DNA of 63,671 bases from Oscillospiraceae bacterium. GTDB lineage: Bacteria > Bacillota > Clostridia > Oscillospirales > Ruminococcaceae. Each line of letters opens with the position of its first letter. The stretch's first letter is position 1. A model generated the notes under the pieces. It saw only the letters and a program-made list of their open reading frames with translations, had not been told where the DNA came from and ran no database searches. The position numbers and the translations under genes were made by a program. The stretch lies in assembly GCA_017408395.1 (NCBI GenBank), contig JAFQUQ010000031.1, positions 1 to 63,671 of the forward strand, read 5' to 3'. Shown here piece after piece: positions 18,640-27,700 of this stretch.

Positions 18640-18858
18640 TTTTCCACACCCTGTTTAATTACGAAAACCTTTTAAATACGCACTTTTACACACTTTCCAC
18701 GGAGTTTTCCACATTGAATGTTGAATATTCCCCTTTTTCCACATGATTTTCCACACAAAAAGGGGACTTTTTTATTACTTTAAGTATACGGAGGGTGAAA
18801 AAAGCCCATAATACCGTTGAATTCAGGCAAACAAAAAGTGTTGAAAAACGGTGGAAAA
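18640..18858 (+). other. cluster of DnaA-box-like sites (TTTTCCACA)
   Basis: Four exact copies of TTTTCCACA lie at 18640-18648, 18705-18713, 18735-18743 and 18747-18755, all on the plus strand. A weaker copy is CTTTCCACG at 18693-18701, and TTTTCCACC lies on the minus strand at 18850-18858. The sequence fits the relaxed DnaA-box pattern TT(A/T)TNCACA. An AT-rich stretch (about 18575-18637) lies just before the first box. No dnaA or dnaN gene is in the window. Whether this is an origin, a DnaA-titrating cluster or a DnaA-regulated promoter region cannot be told from sequence alone. Confidence 0.55.
18730..18773 (+). terminator. hairpin with T-tract inside the DnaA-box cluster
   Basis: CCCCTTTTT (18730-18738) pairs with AAAAAGGGG (18757-18765) around an 18-base loop holding most of two TTTTCCACA sites, and AC plus six Ts follow. 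It looks like a terminator although no gene lies before it, which hints at a short transcript from the 18.52-18.73 kb region. Confidence 0.5.
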
Positions 18859-18871
18859 GGAAAGTGATAAT

Positions 18872-19144
18872 ATGATAAAGGGCGTAAACAGACGAGTTGT
18901 GGAAATAACGGGAATGAATAACGACTATTTTGAAAAGGCTGTGCTTTATATACGACCCGATAAAAGCGGAACGTCCCAGACACGGCTGGAGCTGGAGGCG
19001 AGATGTGCCGCAGGTCAGCTTTACACCGCCGAGGACTGTGTGGGACGGAAGAAAAAGCTGCCATTTACTGAGCTTACGCTGCGGCTTGCTTCATCGGCAG
19101 TGATAGTGTTTTCGTTTGCGCTTGTGCTGTACATTTTTATTTAA
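18872..19144 (+). CDS. small single-span membrane protein, unknown
   Basis: A 90-residue protein. I start at ATG 18872, nine bases after AAAGGAAAG; a GTG at 18851 is possible but lies inside the last DnaA-box-like site. The N-terminal 65 residues are soluble and charged (VNRRVVEITGMNNDYFEKAVLYI, abbreviated), and the C-terminal 20 residues are a membrane segment (ASSAVIVFSFALVLYIF). That arrangement suggests a tail-anchored protein facing the cytoplasm. I recognise no family. Confidence 0.65.
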   Translation: MIKGVNRRVVEITGMNNDYFEKAVLYIRPDKSGTSQTRLELEARCAAGQLYTAEDCVGRKKKLPFTELTLRLASSAVIVFSFALVLYIFI

Positions 19145-19155
19145 GATGAGTTTAA

Positions 19156-19188
19156 ACTATTGTAATAGTGTGAAAAATGTGTTATAAT
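19156..19188 (+). promoter_or_regulatory. promoter with palindrome before the metalloregulator gene
   Basis: TTGTAA (19160-19165), 17 bases, TATAAT (19183-19188). The -35 lies in the perfect palindrome ACTATT-GT-AATAGT (19156-19169), so a repressor bound there would block RNA polymerase. Self-regulation by the DtxR/MntR-type protein downstream is the simplest guess. Confidence 0.5.
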
Positions 19189-19222
19189 GTTTGAAAGACT
19201 CAAAATGAAAGAGGTGCAGTTT

Positions 19223-19606
19223 ATGGCTGGACTTTATGAATCAGGGGAAAACTACCTTGAAACAATACTGGTGCTTCAGAACAGAGGCATTTCGGTGCGT
19301 TCAATTGATATAGCAACTGAGCTTGAATACTCCAAGCCCAGCGTCAGCAGGGCGGTCGGCATACTGAAAAACGGCGGCTTTATCGAGGTCGCTCCTGATG
19401 GATATATTACTCTCACAAAAGAGGGCAAGGAGGTCGCAGAACGCATTTACGAGCGTCACACCGTTTTTACGAAATGGCTTATGGATCTGGGTGTGGACGA
19501 AAAAACTGCCGCAGAGGACGCTTGCAAGCTTGAACATAACATTAGTGATGTTTCTTTCCGGAAGCTTAAGGAGCACATTAAAGAAAAACACGGCAATATT
19601 ATTTAA
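19223..19606 (+). CDS. DtxR/MntR-family metal-dependent transcriptional regulator
   Basis: A 127-residue regulator. I start at ATG 19223 (MAGLYESGENYLETILVLQ), six bases after GAGGTG; the frame extends to 19187. Residues 8-70 form a winged helix-turn-helix (VRSIDIATELEYSKPSVSRAVGIL) and the rest is the helical metal-binding/dimerisation domain (ERHTVFTKWL, EDACKLEHNIS). Like MntR it lacks the third SH3-like domain of DtxR. It probably senses Mn2+ or Fe2+ and represses metal uptake genes, but none is nearby. A palindrome overlaps its promoter. Confidence 0.85.
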   Translation: MAGLYESGENYLETILVLQNRGISVRSIDIATELEYSKPSVSRAVGILKNGGFIEVAPDGYITLTKEGKEVAERIYERHTVFTKWLMDLGVDEKTAAEDACKLEHNISDVSFRKLKEHIKEKHGNII

Positions 19607-19633
19607 TATAGTATAATACAGCTGAAAATAAAG

Positions 19634-19658
19634 GCGGTAATTTGTTGTATATTACCGC
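19634..19658 (+). terminator. hairpin after the regulator gene
   Basis: GCGGTAAT (19634-19641) pairs with ATTACCGC (19651-19658). The plus-strand tail is TTAAAAA, so as a terminator it is weak. Confidence 0.4.
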
Positions 19659-19668
19659 TTAAAAAGGC

Positions 19669-19697
19669 TTGACAGAACAGTTTGTGTATGATATAAT
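19669..19697 (+). promoter_or_regulatory. consensus promoter of rplJL
   Basis: TTGACA (19669-19674), a 17-base spacer and TATAAT (19692-19697), an exact match to the sigma-A consensus. Transcription should start near 19704. Confidence 0.88.
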
Positions 19698-19703
19698 AAT
19701 TAA

Positions 19704-19842
19704 GTTGTTTGACAACGGCTATCGTGTTCTAAAGACAGCAGGTGGGCGAAAGTCCATAAATCCTGCCGAGGAAAAGATTGCTTAAGTATAAATATGTACT
19801 TTATGCCCTTTTCCGTCTTTATCGGAAAAGGTTTTCTTTTTT
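19704..19842 (+). promoter_or_regulatory. L10-type leader with attenuator
   Basis: The 200-nt 5' leader of rplJ holds a structured part (about 19715-19775, including GCAGGTGGGCGAAAGTCC and a later CCTGCCGAGG that pairs with its GCAGG). It is followed by a terminator: CCTTTTCCG (19807-19815) with CGGAAAAGG (19823-19831), then an 11-base T-rich tract. Its position and layout match the known L10(L12)4-responsive leader of Firmicutes, in which excess L10 complex favours termination. Confidence 0.75.
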
Positions 19843-19905
19843 GAATCCGTTAGCAATTGTTTTAAAGCAATTATGTTTCAGAACAATTACGGAGGTGAAA
19901 TCATT

Positions 19906-20424
19906 ATGCCAAGCGCAAAGGTACTTGAATCCAAGAAGGCTAAGGTTGAAGCTATTACCGAACAGCTTAAGAATGCTGCTGCAGGTGTTATCGTTGACTA
20001 CAAGGGTATCACTGTTGAACAGGACACTAAGCTCAGAAAGGAACTCAGAGAAGCTGGCGTAGTTTACTACGTTGAAAAGAACTCTATGCTCCGTTTCGCT
20101 CTTCGCAATGTAGGTCTTGAAGGTCTTGAAGGCGTTCTCGAAGGAACAACAGCTATCGCTATTTCCAACGACGACCAGACTGCTCCTGCTCGTATCCTCG
20201 GTAAGTATATCGAAGGTGCAGGCGAAAAGTCCACATTCAAAATGAAGGCTGGCTTCATCGGTGAAGAAATCTACGACGAACAGGGTGTTCTTGCTCTTTC
20301 CAAGATTCCTTCCAGAGAAGTTCTTCTTGCTCAGCTCGTTGGTTCTCTTCAAGGTCCTATGCAGAAGCTCGCTGCTACTGTACAGGCTGTTGCAGACAAG
20401 AAGAAGGAAGAAGAAGCTGCTTAA
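19906..20424 (+). CDS. rplJ: 50S ribosomal protein L10
   Basis: L10 (172 residues) is the base of the L7/L12 stalk. Start ATG 19906 (MPSAKVLESKKAKVEAI) lies eight bases after GGAGGTG; an in-frame ATG at 19873 lacks a ribosome binding site. Conserved parts are VIVDYKGITVEQDTKLRKELREAGV and the C-terminal L7/L12-binding helix. It has its own promoter and leader and is not next to rplK-rplA. Confidence 0.96.
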   Translation: MPSAKVLESKKAKVEAITEQLKNAAAGVIVDYKGITVEQDTKLRKELREAGVVYYVEKNSMLRFALRNVGLEGLEGVLEGTTAIAISNDDQTAPARILGKYIEGAGEKSTFKMKAGFIGEEIYDEQGVLALSKIPSREVLLAQLVGSLQGPMQKLAATVQAVADKKKEEEAA

Positions 20425-20522
20425 TCGGCTTCCGACCCGCAATACCGCCTGAGATACGGCGGACAATAAAGACGGCTTATAATGCCGCATAAAAAATATT
20501 ATTATAAAGGAGATTATTAATC

Positions 20523-20897
20523 ATGGCTTCTGAAAAGATTTTAAAGTTTGTAGAAGATATTAAGACACTTTCCGTTCTCGAACTCTCTGAGCTCGTAGAC
20601 GCTATCCAGGAAGAATTCGGCGTAACAGCTGCTATCGCTGCTGCTCCTGCTGCTGGTGCTGCTGCAGGCGGCGCTGCTGCTGAAAAGACAGAATTCGACG
20701 TAGTTCTCGCTTCCTTCGGCGACAAGAAGATGGACGTTATCAAGGCTGTTAAGGATGCTTGCGGTCTTTCCCTTAAGGAAGCTAAGGAAGCTGTTGAAGC
20801 TGCTCCTAAGACACTTAAGGAAGCTGCTCCTAAGGCTGAAGCTGAAGAACTCAAGGCTAAGCTCGAAGCTGCTGGCGCAACAGTTGAACTCAAGTAA
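20523..20897 (+). CDS. rplL: 50S ribosomal protein L7/L12
   Basis: L7/L12 (124 residues) forms the flexible stalk that recruits elongation factors. An N-terminal dimerisation helix, an Ala/Gly-rich hinge ([15 protein letters not shown]) and the C-terminal domain ([20 protein letters not shown]) are all visible. The 98-base rplJ-rplL spacer holds a CCGCC/GGCGG hairpin. A terminator follows, so rpoB is not in this unit. Confidence 0.97.
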   Translation: MASEKILKFVEDIKTLSVLELSELVDAIQEEFGVTAAIAAAPAAGAAAGGAAAEKTEFDVVLASFGDKKMDVIKAVKDACGLSLKEAKEAVEAAPKTLKEAAPKAEAEELKAKLEAAGATVELK

Positions 20898-20923
20898 TTT
20901 TTACTTAAGGATTAACAGAAATC

Positions 20924-20957
20924 ACACCGCTGTATATGATACGGCGGTGTTTTTTTG
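20924..20957 (+). terminator. terminator after rplL
   Basis: ACACCGC (20924-20930) pairs with GCGGTGT (20944-20950), followed by a run of Ts. Confidence 0.88.
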
Positions 20958-20980
20958 TTTATATAATTGTGAATTATTTA

Positions 20981-21009
20981 TTGACAACATTATCACGGTA
21001 CGGTATAAT
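20981..21009 (+). promoter_or_regulatory. consensus promoter of the oxidoreductase-glycosyltransferase operon
   Basis: TTGACA (20981-20986), 17 bases, TATAAT (21004-21009), an exact consensus match 50 bases before the first gene. Confidence 0.85.
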
Positions 21010-21058
21010 TATTAGTGTATAATCATTATTTACGGATTGTTTTTATGGGAGATAGATT

Positions 21059-22606
21059 ATGGGCAAGATAATTGTAATAGGTGCAGGTCCTGCGGGTCTT
21101 ACAGCGGCTTATGAGCTGCTTAAGAAAAACAGTGGGTATGAAATAATTATTCTTGAGGAAAGCGACCGTATAGGCGGTATTTCCCAGACGGTAAAATATA
21201 AAAATTACAGAATGGATCTGGGTGGTCACAGATTTTTCTCTAAAATTGACCGTGTAAATGAAATGTGGGACGAGATCATGCCTCTCCAGGGCAAGCTTTC
21301 CTACGATGACAAGGTGCTTGGCCGTGAAAGAGTGCTGGCCGAAAACGGTCCTGACCCTGAGATACAGGACAGGGTAATGCTTAAGCGTACAAGAGTTTCA
21401 AGAATTTATTTCGGACGCAAATTCTTCGATTACCCTATCAGCGGCAAGGTTTTCGGACAGATGGGGCTGGGAATGATGATGAAGGCAGGCTTCAGCTATT
21501 TAGGCTCCTGCTTCTCGAAAAAGCCTGAGGACTGCCTTGAAAATTTCTACATAAACCGTTTCGGCAAACAGCTTTACTCTATGTTCTTTGAGGGCTACAC
21601 GGAAAAATTATGGGGCAGACATCCCCGTGAGATTTCCGCAGACTGGGGTGCTCAACGTGTAAAGGGTCTGTCGGTTATGGCGATTGCAAAGAATATGCTC
21701 TCCAAAATTTTCGGCGGTAAGCAGAAAAAGGTGGAAACTTCGCTTATAGAGGAGTTTGTTTATCCTAAGCTTGGCCCCGGTCAGCTGTGGGAATGTGTTG
21801 CTGACGAGGTTAAGAAGATGGGCGGCGAGATCAGAATGAACTGTGCCGTTGAGAAGATTTACGCTGAGGATGGAAAAATTACAGGAGTGGAATATTCCTG
21901 CGGCGGCGAAAAGACAAGACTTGACGGCGACATTGTTATTTCTTCAATGCCTGTAAAGGACCTTGTAAAGGGTATGGACAACGTTCCTGACGATGTAAGC
22001 CGTGTGGCTGAGGGTCTCCCCTACCGTGATTTTATGACGGCAGGTATTCTTGTGGATAAGCTTGAAATAAAGAACAAGACAAAGATGAAAACTCTCGGTG
22101 ACATCGTTCCTGACTGCTGGATATACATTCAGGATCCCGGCGTAAAAATGGGACGTGTGCAGGTGTTTAACAACTGGTCGCCGTACCTGCTTGAAAATCC
22201 CGACAAAAATGTATGGCTGGGACTTGAATATTTCTGCCGTGAGGGCGATGAATACTGGTCTATGGACGACAAGAAGTTTGCTGATATGGCGGCAAAGGAG
22301 CTTGTTGATATGGGCATAATCCGTTCATCCGAGGCGGTGCTTGATTATCACGTTGAGCGTGTAAAGAAGGCATATCCTGCATATTTTGACACTTACAGCG
22401 AAATGAACAAGGTAATTGAATTTGCAGACAGCTTCGGCAATCTTTACTGCGTAGGAAGAAACGGTCAGCACCGTTATAATAATATGGACCACTCTATGAT
22501 GACAGCTTTTGAGGCGGCAGATAATATTATTTCAGGCAAAAGCTCCAAGGAAAACGTATGGAATGTCAATACGGAAAAATCCTATCACGAGCAGAAAAAT
22601 GACTGA
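21059..22606 (+). CDS. FAD-dependent oxidoreductase (amine oxidase / UDP-galactopyranose mutase-like)
   Basis: A 515-residue flavoprotein with an N-terminal dinucleotide-binding fold ([15 protein letters not shown], residues 5-19, then an acidic LEES end) and the LGGHRFFSK segment shared by protoporphyrinogen oxidase-like and sugar mutase-like enzymes. No signal peptide. The substrate cannot be deduced. It heads an operon with a GT-C glycosyltransferase and a GtrA protein, so a role in making or modifying a lipid-linked sugar or surface glycan is plausible. Confidence 0.75.
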   Translation: MGKIIVIGAGPAGLTAAYELLKKNSGYEIIILEESDRIGGISQTVKYKNYRMDLGGHRFFSKIDRVNEMWDEIMPLQGKLSYDDKVLGRERVLAENGPDPEIQDRVMLKRTRVSRIYFGRKFFDYPISGKVFGQMGLGMMMKAGFSYLGSCFSKKPEDCLENFYINRFGKQLYSMFFEGYTEKLWGRHPREISADWGAQRVKGLSVMAIAKNMLSKIFGGKQKKVETSLIEEFVYPKLGPGQLWECVADEVKKMGGEIRMNCAVEKIYAEDGKITGVEYSCGGEKTRLDGDIVISSMPVKDLVKGMDNVPDDVSRVAEGLPYRDFMTAGILVDKLEIKNKTKMKTLGDIVPDCWIYIQDPGVKMGRVQVFNNWSPYLLENPDKNVWLGLEYFCREGDEYWSMDDKKFADMAAKELVDMGIIRSSEAVLDYHVERVKKAYPAYFDTYSEMNKVIEFADSFGNLYCVGRNGQHRYNNMDHSMMTAFEAADNIISGKSSKENVWNVNTEKSYHEQKND

Positions 22607-22617
22607 TTGGAGAATAA

Positions 22618-24258
22618 ATGGTGGGAAATTCGGTATTATTAAGCAGATTATGCGGTCTTCTTGACAGCCTGTATAAGTTTGAAATTAAAAAAACTGCAAA
22701 ATACATTATCTGGGGACTTTATGCTGTACTGCTGGCGGCTGTGTCGTATTTTCACGAGCCGTGGTTTGATGAAGCGCAGGCGTGGCAGATAGCAAAATCT
22801 GCGTCGCTTTACGAACTGTTCTTTGTTGTACCTCATTACGAGGGGCATCCTCCCCTGTGGCATCTTGTGCTGTTTCCTTTTGTAAAGGGCGGTATGCCGT
22901 ATGAATTCTCGCTTTCCTTTGTAAACATTGCGTTTATGGCGGCAGGAAGCTTTCTGATTATGTTTAAGACAAAGCTTCCCGATGCTGCAAAGATAACCCT
23001 TTCGTTTACATATTTCCTTTTTTATCAGTACGGAGTCATAAGCAGGCCGTATTCAATGATGTTCCTGGCGTTTATGCTTTGTGCGGTAAATTACAGGGAA
23101 AAGAACGAAAAGCCTGTAAGAATGGCGTTATCGCTTGCATTTATGTGCCTGACTTCCGCATACGGACTGGCAATTGCGGGATTGATATGCGTGGTGTGGC
23201 TGCTTGAATTCAAGAGTAAAAAAAGCTTTGGTGCATTTGTAAAAGAGCTTGTAAAAAGCAGGGTCTTTGTCTGTATGGCAGGCTTGCTTGTGCTGGCGGT
23301 TTTGCTGGTTGTGATGATGCTGCCCTACCCTGATACATATGCTGTATCGGGCGGACGTGACGCAGGAGTTATTGCAGGCAATCTTTTTTACACATACCTT
23401 ATTCTGCCTGCGGATGCTACTATCGGAACTGCTTTGACCAATGATGACAATTTGTTTGAATACAATTCGGTTCAGCTGTCTAATCTTGTGTTTGTTATTC
23501 TCTCGGCGGTAGTATATCTGTGGATGTGGATAATGGCTAAAAAGAAGGGAAAGCTTCTTTTGCTGCTTCCGTTTGCCGTAATGCCTGCGCTGTATGGGGT
23601 GGTTTTCTTCGGCGGACACCACATAGGTATAACTACGCTTAATCTTATTTTCTTTGCCAGCGTATGTTCTGACAGCGAAACTGTATGTGAATTCAGAAAA
23701 TACGGCAGTATGGCACATTATTTTACAATTGCGGGTGCGGCTGTTTTTGCGGCTGTGCAGATTTTCTGGTCGGCATCTTCTGCGGTAATGGAAATAAACC
23801 GCTGTTATGCGTCGGGCAAGGCTATGGCTGAGTTTATAAAGGAAAATAATATACAGTACGGGTATCTGCTGAACAATGTTGAGATTTCAAAAGAGAAAGA
23901 CGGAAGCTATTTTCATCACATCAATTTTTCCTACACTGCTGTTGAAACGCTTGCTTATTTTGATGAAAATATTTACGATGCGTTCAACAGAGGCGATGAC
24001 AGGCTTATGTACAATACTCACAGGACTCTCAGAGGAGAAGCCTATGATGATGAGTACGAATACATAAAATCCGTGGGTATTCCCGATTATGTAATAGGAG
24101 CACCTACCTTCGGAGACAGTTACGGTGAGTATATGGACTATCTTTACGAAGATTACAGGCTGGTTTCCGTGGGAGATTTCGAGTACGGAAAAATATTCAA
24201 GGGACAGTCCATTACAGCCTACGATATAATTTACAGGGTGGAAGAAATACCAGATTAA
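22618..24258 (+). CDS. GT-C family membrane glycosyltransferase
   Basis: A 546-residue integral membrane protein with about ten hydrophobic segments. The start is ATG 22618 (MVGNSV), after TTGGAG. Just after the first membrane helix it has EPWFDEAQAW (Asp51-Glu52), then HYEGHPPLWH. Asp/Glu in the first outer loop and the HPPLW segment are marks of GT-C enzymes of the ArnT/PMT type that use polyprenyl-phosphate sugars outside the membrane. A soluble extracellular C-terminal part of about 150 residues follows. Acceptor unknown. It lies 11 bases after the oxidoreductase and 16 before the GtrA gene. Confidence 0.72.
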   Translation: MVGNSVLLSRLCGLLDSLYKFEIKKTAKYIIWGLYAVLLAAVSYFHEPWFDEAQAWQIAKSASLYELFFVVPHYEGHPPLWHLVLFPFVKGGMPYEFSLSFVNIAFMAAGSFLIMFKTKLPDAAKITLSFTYFLFYQYGVISRPYSMMFLAFMLCAVNYREKNEKPVRMALSLAFMCLTSAYGLAIAGLICVVWLLEFKSKKSFGAFVKELVKSRVFVCMAGLLVLAVLLVVMMLPYPDTYAVSGGRDAGVIAGNLFYTYLILPADATIGTALTNDDNLFEYNSVQLSNLVFVILSAVVYLWMWIMAKKKGKLLLLLPFAVMPALYGVVFFGGHHIGITTLNLIFFASVCSDSETVCEFRKYGSMAHYFTIAGAAVFAAVQIFWSASSAVMEINRCYASGKAMAEFIKENNIQYGYLLNNVEISKEKDGSYFHHINFSYTAVETLAYFDENIYDAFNRGDDRLMYNTHRTLRGEAYDDEYEYIKSVGIPDYVIGAPTFGDSYGEYMDYLYEDYRLVSVGDFEYGKIFKGQSITAYDIIYRVEEIPD

Positions 24259-24274
24259 AGAAAGCGGTTTTGTT

Positions 24275-24721
24275 ATGAAAGAGTTACTGCAGTATATAAA
24301 GGAATTTAATCTTAAAAAAATTTTTATCGAGGACACCGACAACACCCTCATTCAGTTTATAAGGTACTGTTTTGTGGGCGGTGTGGCGTTTATTGTTGAC
24401 TGGCTGGTAATGATACTGCTTACGGAAACTCTGCTGCACTATCTTGTTGCAGTTGCGGTGGGATTTGTGGCAGGTCTTGTTACAAATTACACGCTCTCAA
24501 AGAAAATGGTGTTCAAAAAGGACAGCGACAAATGCGGCAAGGTGGGCGAATTTGCCGTTTATGCCATAATCGGCGTAATGGGACTGGGGCTTACCGAACT
24601 GCTGATGTATCTGTTTACGGATAAGCTTGCGGTGCACTATATTATTTCTAAAATAATAGTTGCGGCAATCGTGCTTGTGTGGAATTTCTTTGCGAGAAAA
24701 CTGATTTTATACAAGAAGTAA
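24275..24721 (+). CDS. GtrA-family membrane protein
   Basis: A 148-residue protein with four hydrophobic helices, preceded by a charged N-terminus of about 30 residues. The pattern FIRYCFVGGVAFIVDWLVMILL, NYTLSKKMVF and WNFFARKLILY is diagnostic of the GtrA family. Members are thought to flip or handle polyprenyl-phosphate-linked sugars across the membrane. The upstream GT-C enzyme would use such a donor, which fits the gene order. Confidence 0.88.
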   Translation: MKELLQYIKEFNLKKIFIEDTDNTLIQFIRYCFVGGVAFIVDWLVMILLTETLLHYLVAVAVGFVAGLVTNYTLSKKMVFKKDSDKCGKVGEFAVYAIIGVMGLGLTELLMYLFTDKLAVHYIISKIIVAAIVLVWNFFARKLILYKK

Positions 24722-24737
24722 TATTATATTAAAAATA

Positions 24738-24770
24738 AACAGGGAGCAGATGATTTGTCTGCTCCCTGTT
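24738..24770. terminator. bidirectional terminator between gtrA-like gene and flagellin gene
   Basis: A perfect 13-bp stem AACAGGGAGCAGA / TCTGCTCCCTGTT with a 7-base loop. On the minus strand it is followed by TATTTTTAA, on the plus strand by CTGTGTTT, so it best serves the flagellin gene but can stop both. Confidence 0.85.
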
Positions 24771-24776
24771 CTGTGT

Positions 24777-27700
24777 TTATGCAAGGAAATTAAGTGCGGA
24801 AGAGTAGTGCTCACGTACCTTAGGTGCAAGATTTTGCTGAGTCTGCATAAGTATCTGATGCTTTGCAAGCTCTGCGGTGTAATCTGCAATTTTAGCGTCA
24901 CGGAGTCTGGACTCTGATGCGGTGAGATTTTCAATCTGGGTCTGATTGCGTGAAAGAGCGTGGACGGAACGATTTTCGTTTGCGCCTGAAAGCGCTCTTT
25001 CCGTGGTAAGGTATTTGTTTGCGTATTCAAGGCGGTCGATGGCCTTGAGTGCTCTTTCAACGGTAGTAACGCCCGTTGTATTGATACGCATAAGATGTTC
25101 ATCAAGACGGGTCTTCTGGAAGACGATGTAGCTGTCGGTGCGGCGGCCTGTATGGATGCCGATTTCGCCGTCGTTGTCACGTCCTGTTATGCCGTAGAAA
25201 AGGTCGTTTGCGGCATTGCCTGTGATGTAGTCGAATTTATAGTCGCCGTTCTTGGTTGTGTAGAACATCAGGTGACCTTCTCTTTCGGCTACACGGACAA
25301 GGGAGTCGTCAGCTTCAAAAATGCCGTTCATTGTTTCAATAAGCTCAGGAAGTTCATAGCTGTCGCTTGGAATTGTCATTGAGTACGGCTCTTCATTAAG
25401 CTCAAAACCAAAGGTGTTGTTTTCTTCGGTGATGGTTATACCGTCGGAAAGGTCGGGCTTGCCGATGATAGTGGTAGGCTCAGGTGAGCGTGTTGCGTCG
25501 TAGAAAATCTTATATGCAGAGTTTCCTCTTACGCCGTCGATGATAGCGTCGATGACCTGATTTGTACCGTCATCGGGGAGTCTGCACCAGAGAACAAGCT
25601 TGTCTGAGCTTGAAATACCCGTGTTGTTTTCGGTAACGCCGAGTTCTCCGAGACCGATTGAAGCGTTGAAGAAGTCTTCGGGGAAATGATTGCCGTTGTT
25701 GTCCACGAGCTTTGCAATTTCTGCACGTCCGCCCTTTTCAACCGCTTCGGCGATTTCCTGAGGAGTGTAATTTCCTGCGGGGATAGTAAAGTCGATTGTG
25801 TGGGTCTGACCGTTATAGTGAAGGTCGAAGACAACGTTGTCGTTTAAGCCTGTGTAGATGATGGCATTGACGCCGTATTTCTTTTCGTCCTCGGTGGTAG
25901 GCTCCATATTGTTTCTGCCTACGATATAGGAAACCGAGCCGCCTTTCGATGTACCTGCCTTTTCCGAATGTAATCTTACGGAATAGAAGTCAGGGTCCTG
26001 GAAAACGTGGTCAAAGAGGCCGCCGTCAAAGTTGCGGATGTAGCGTGAATTTGAAGCGGTAGCACCCTTTATGGTGATTTTTCCTGCGGATGATGCTGTA
26101 ACGACAAGCTGGTCAGGACCGACAGCATTGTCGATCTGCTCCTGAATAGCTGCTGCAAGCTCAGCCGCAGTATAAGTTTTAGGCTGAACGGTAACGTTGA
26201 TGGTTGCGTTTACACCGTTTACGCCGCCGAATTCAAAGGACATGGTGTTGAAATAATCCTTGATTTCGATACCGTTGACATTATTCTGACCTGTGATATA
26301 GCAGCGTGTATCCACCCTTGTTTTTGTGGTAGGGTCTGCAACGGAATATGCACGGCTGAAAACAGGAGAGGTGTTTGCGGATGAAAGACTGATTTTCTTG
26401 TCGTTGCCGCCGTCGTTGGTTTCGATGTTGAGGGTGTTGCCCGAAAGTGAGATGGTAACGCCTGCCGAAGCAAAGCCTGCCTGGAGCTGGCTTAAAATGT
26501 CAGCTCTGCCGGAAGAGCCTGAATAATTGCCTTCCGTAAGGTCGAATGAGTATTCTGTACCGTTTATTTTAAGGGCAACGGTCTTGTTTGCGGAGGTGAT
26601 TTCCATGCCGCCTGTTGAAGCGTCGAAAAGTCCGCCGAAATTGCTGTTGTAAGCGGTTGCAGGGTAGAGCACCTTGTTTGCGTCAGGGTCAATGGTGCCG
26701 CTTGCACCGGGGTTGGTGGTTTTCTTTACCTGGTCAAACTTTGCAGTGCCGCCGAAATTGCTTAAATTGTAGCCGTTACCGCCGTTTACGGTTTCAAAAA
26801 CAAGTCCCTTGTTACTGCCGCTGGGATTATAGCTTGCCTTGATTTTTCCGCTTAAATTGCTGTCGTTGTCGATAACGTCCTGGATGGTCTGTGCCATCTG
26901 GGAAGGGGAGGAGTATGTTCCGTCGGGAATTGTTATAGTGAGAGTCTCTGTGCCCGAAGGAGAGGTATAGTCCATTGTGATGGTGTTGTTTGATGAGTCG
27001 ATTACGAGAGGCTCGTTGAAGTGTGATGCAAATTCCTGCGCTCTGACAGTAGCAGGGGCTTCAACATTGCCTGTTGCAGGGTCATAATAAGGGTCGGAGG
27101 GGCTTACTTCCACCTTTGTCTTGCCGATAAGGCAGGTGCTTGAATCGCTGATGGAAATGCTTCCGCCTTCCTTTGCAGGGCCTGTGAAGATGAGGGATTT
27201 TCCGTCACTTCCAACTTCTACCGTGGTTTTTGCCGTACCGCCGTCTGCGGCTGCGATTTTTGAATTAAGCTCTGCTGCAATTTCGGAAAGAGAGGTATAG
27301 GTTTTGTTTGTGATTTTAAAGTCGTAGGTCTTGCTTCCTGAGGTGAAAACGAAACGGTTTGTGGAATTGTCAGCGATGTAAGGAATCTGTGAAAGAGCGT
27401 TCTTTACGGTAAGCTTTGACGGGGTGTAAACCATATTGTTGGTTTCGTCAATGACAGCCTCGGAGTCGTTTGCAAGGGAATTTTTGGTTGCCGAGCGTAA
27501 AAGAGAGCCGTCCTTGGCGGTGATTGAAACACCGTCACCCTTTTCAACGGTTGCGATTACAAGGTTGTTGCCGTTTGCTACTGCCGCAGCGTAAGGCTTT
27601 ATCTGGTCGTTGATAAGGAGTATAGCTTCGGTAGATGTCTTTCCCGCAGGAATGTTTATGCTGAGATTTTTTACGCCGTCAGCACCCTGCACGGAAAATT

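Noticed and set aside
18640-18858. Calling the DnaA-box cluster oriC
   Set aside because: No dnaA, dnaN or skew information is available in the window; only the cluster itself is supported.
19634-19658. Hairpin after the metalloregulator as a strong terminator
   Set aside because: The stem is good but the following bases are TTAAAAA, not a T-tract; kept only at low confidence.
19819-20490. 223-residue minus-strand ORF over rplJ
   Set aside because: Antisense to L10 and its leader, Ser/Leu-rich translation typical of shadow frames.
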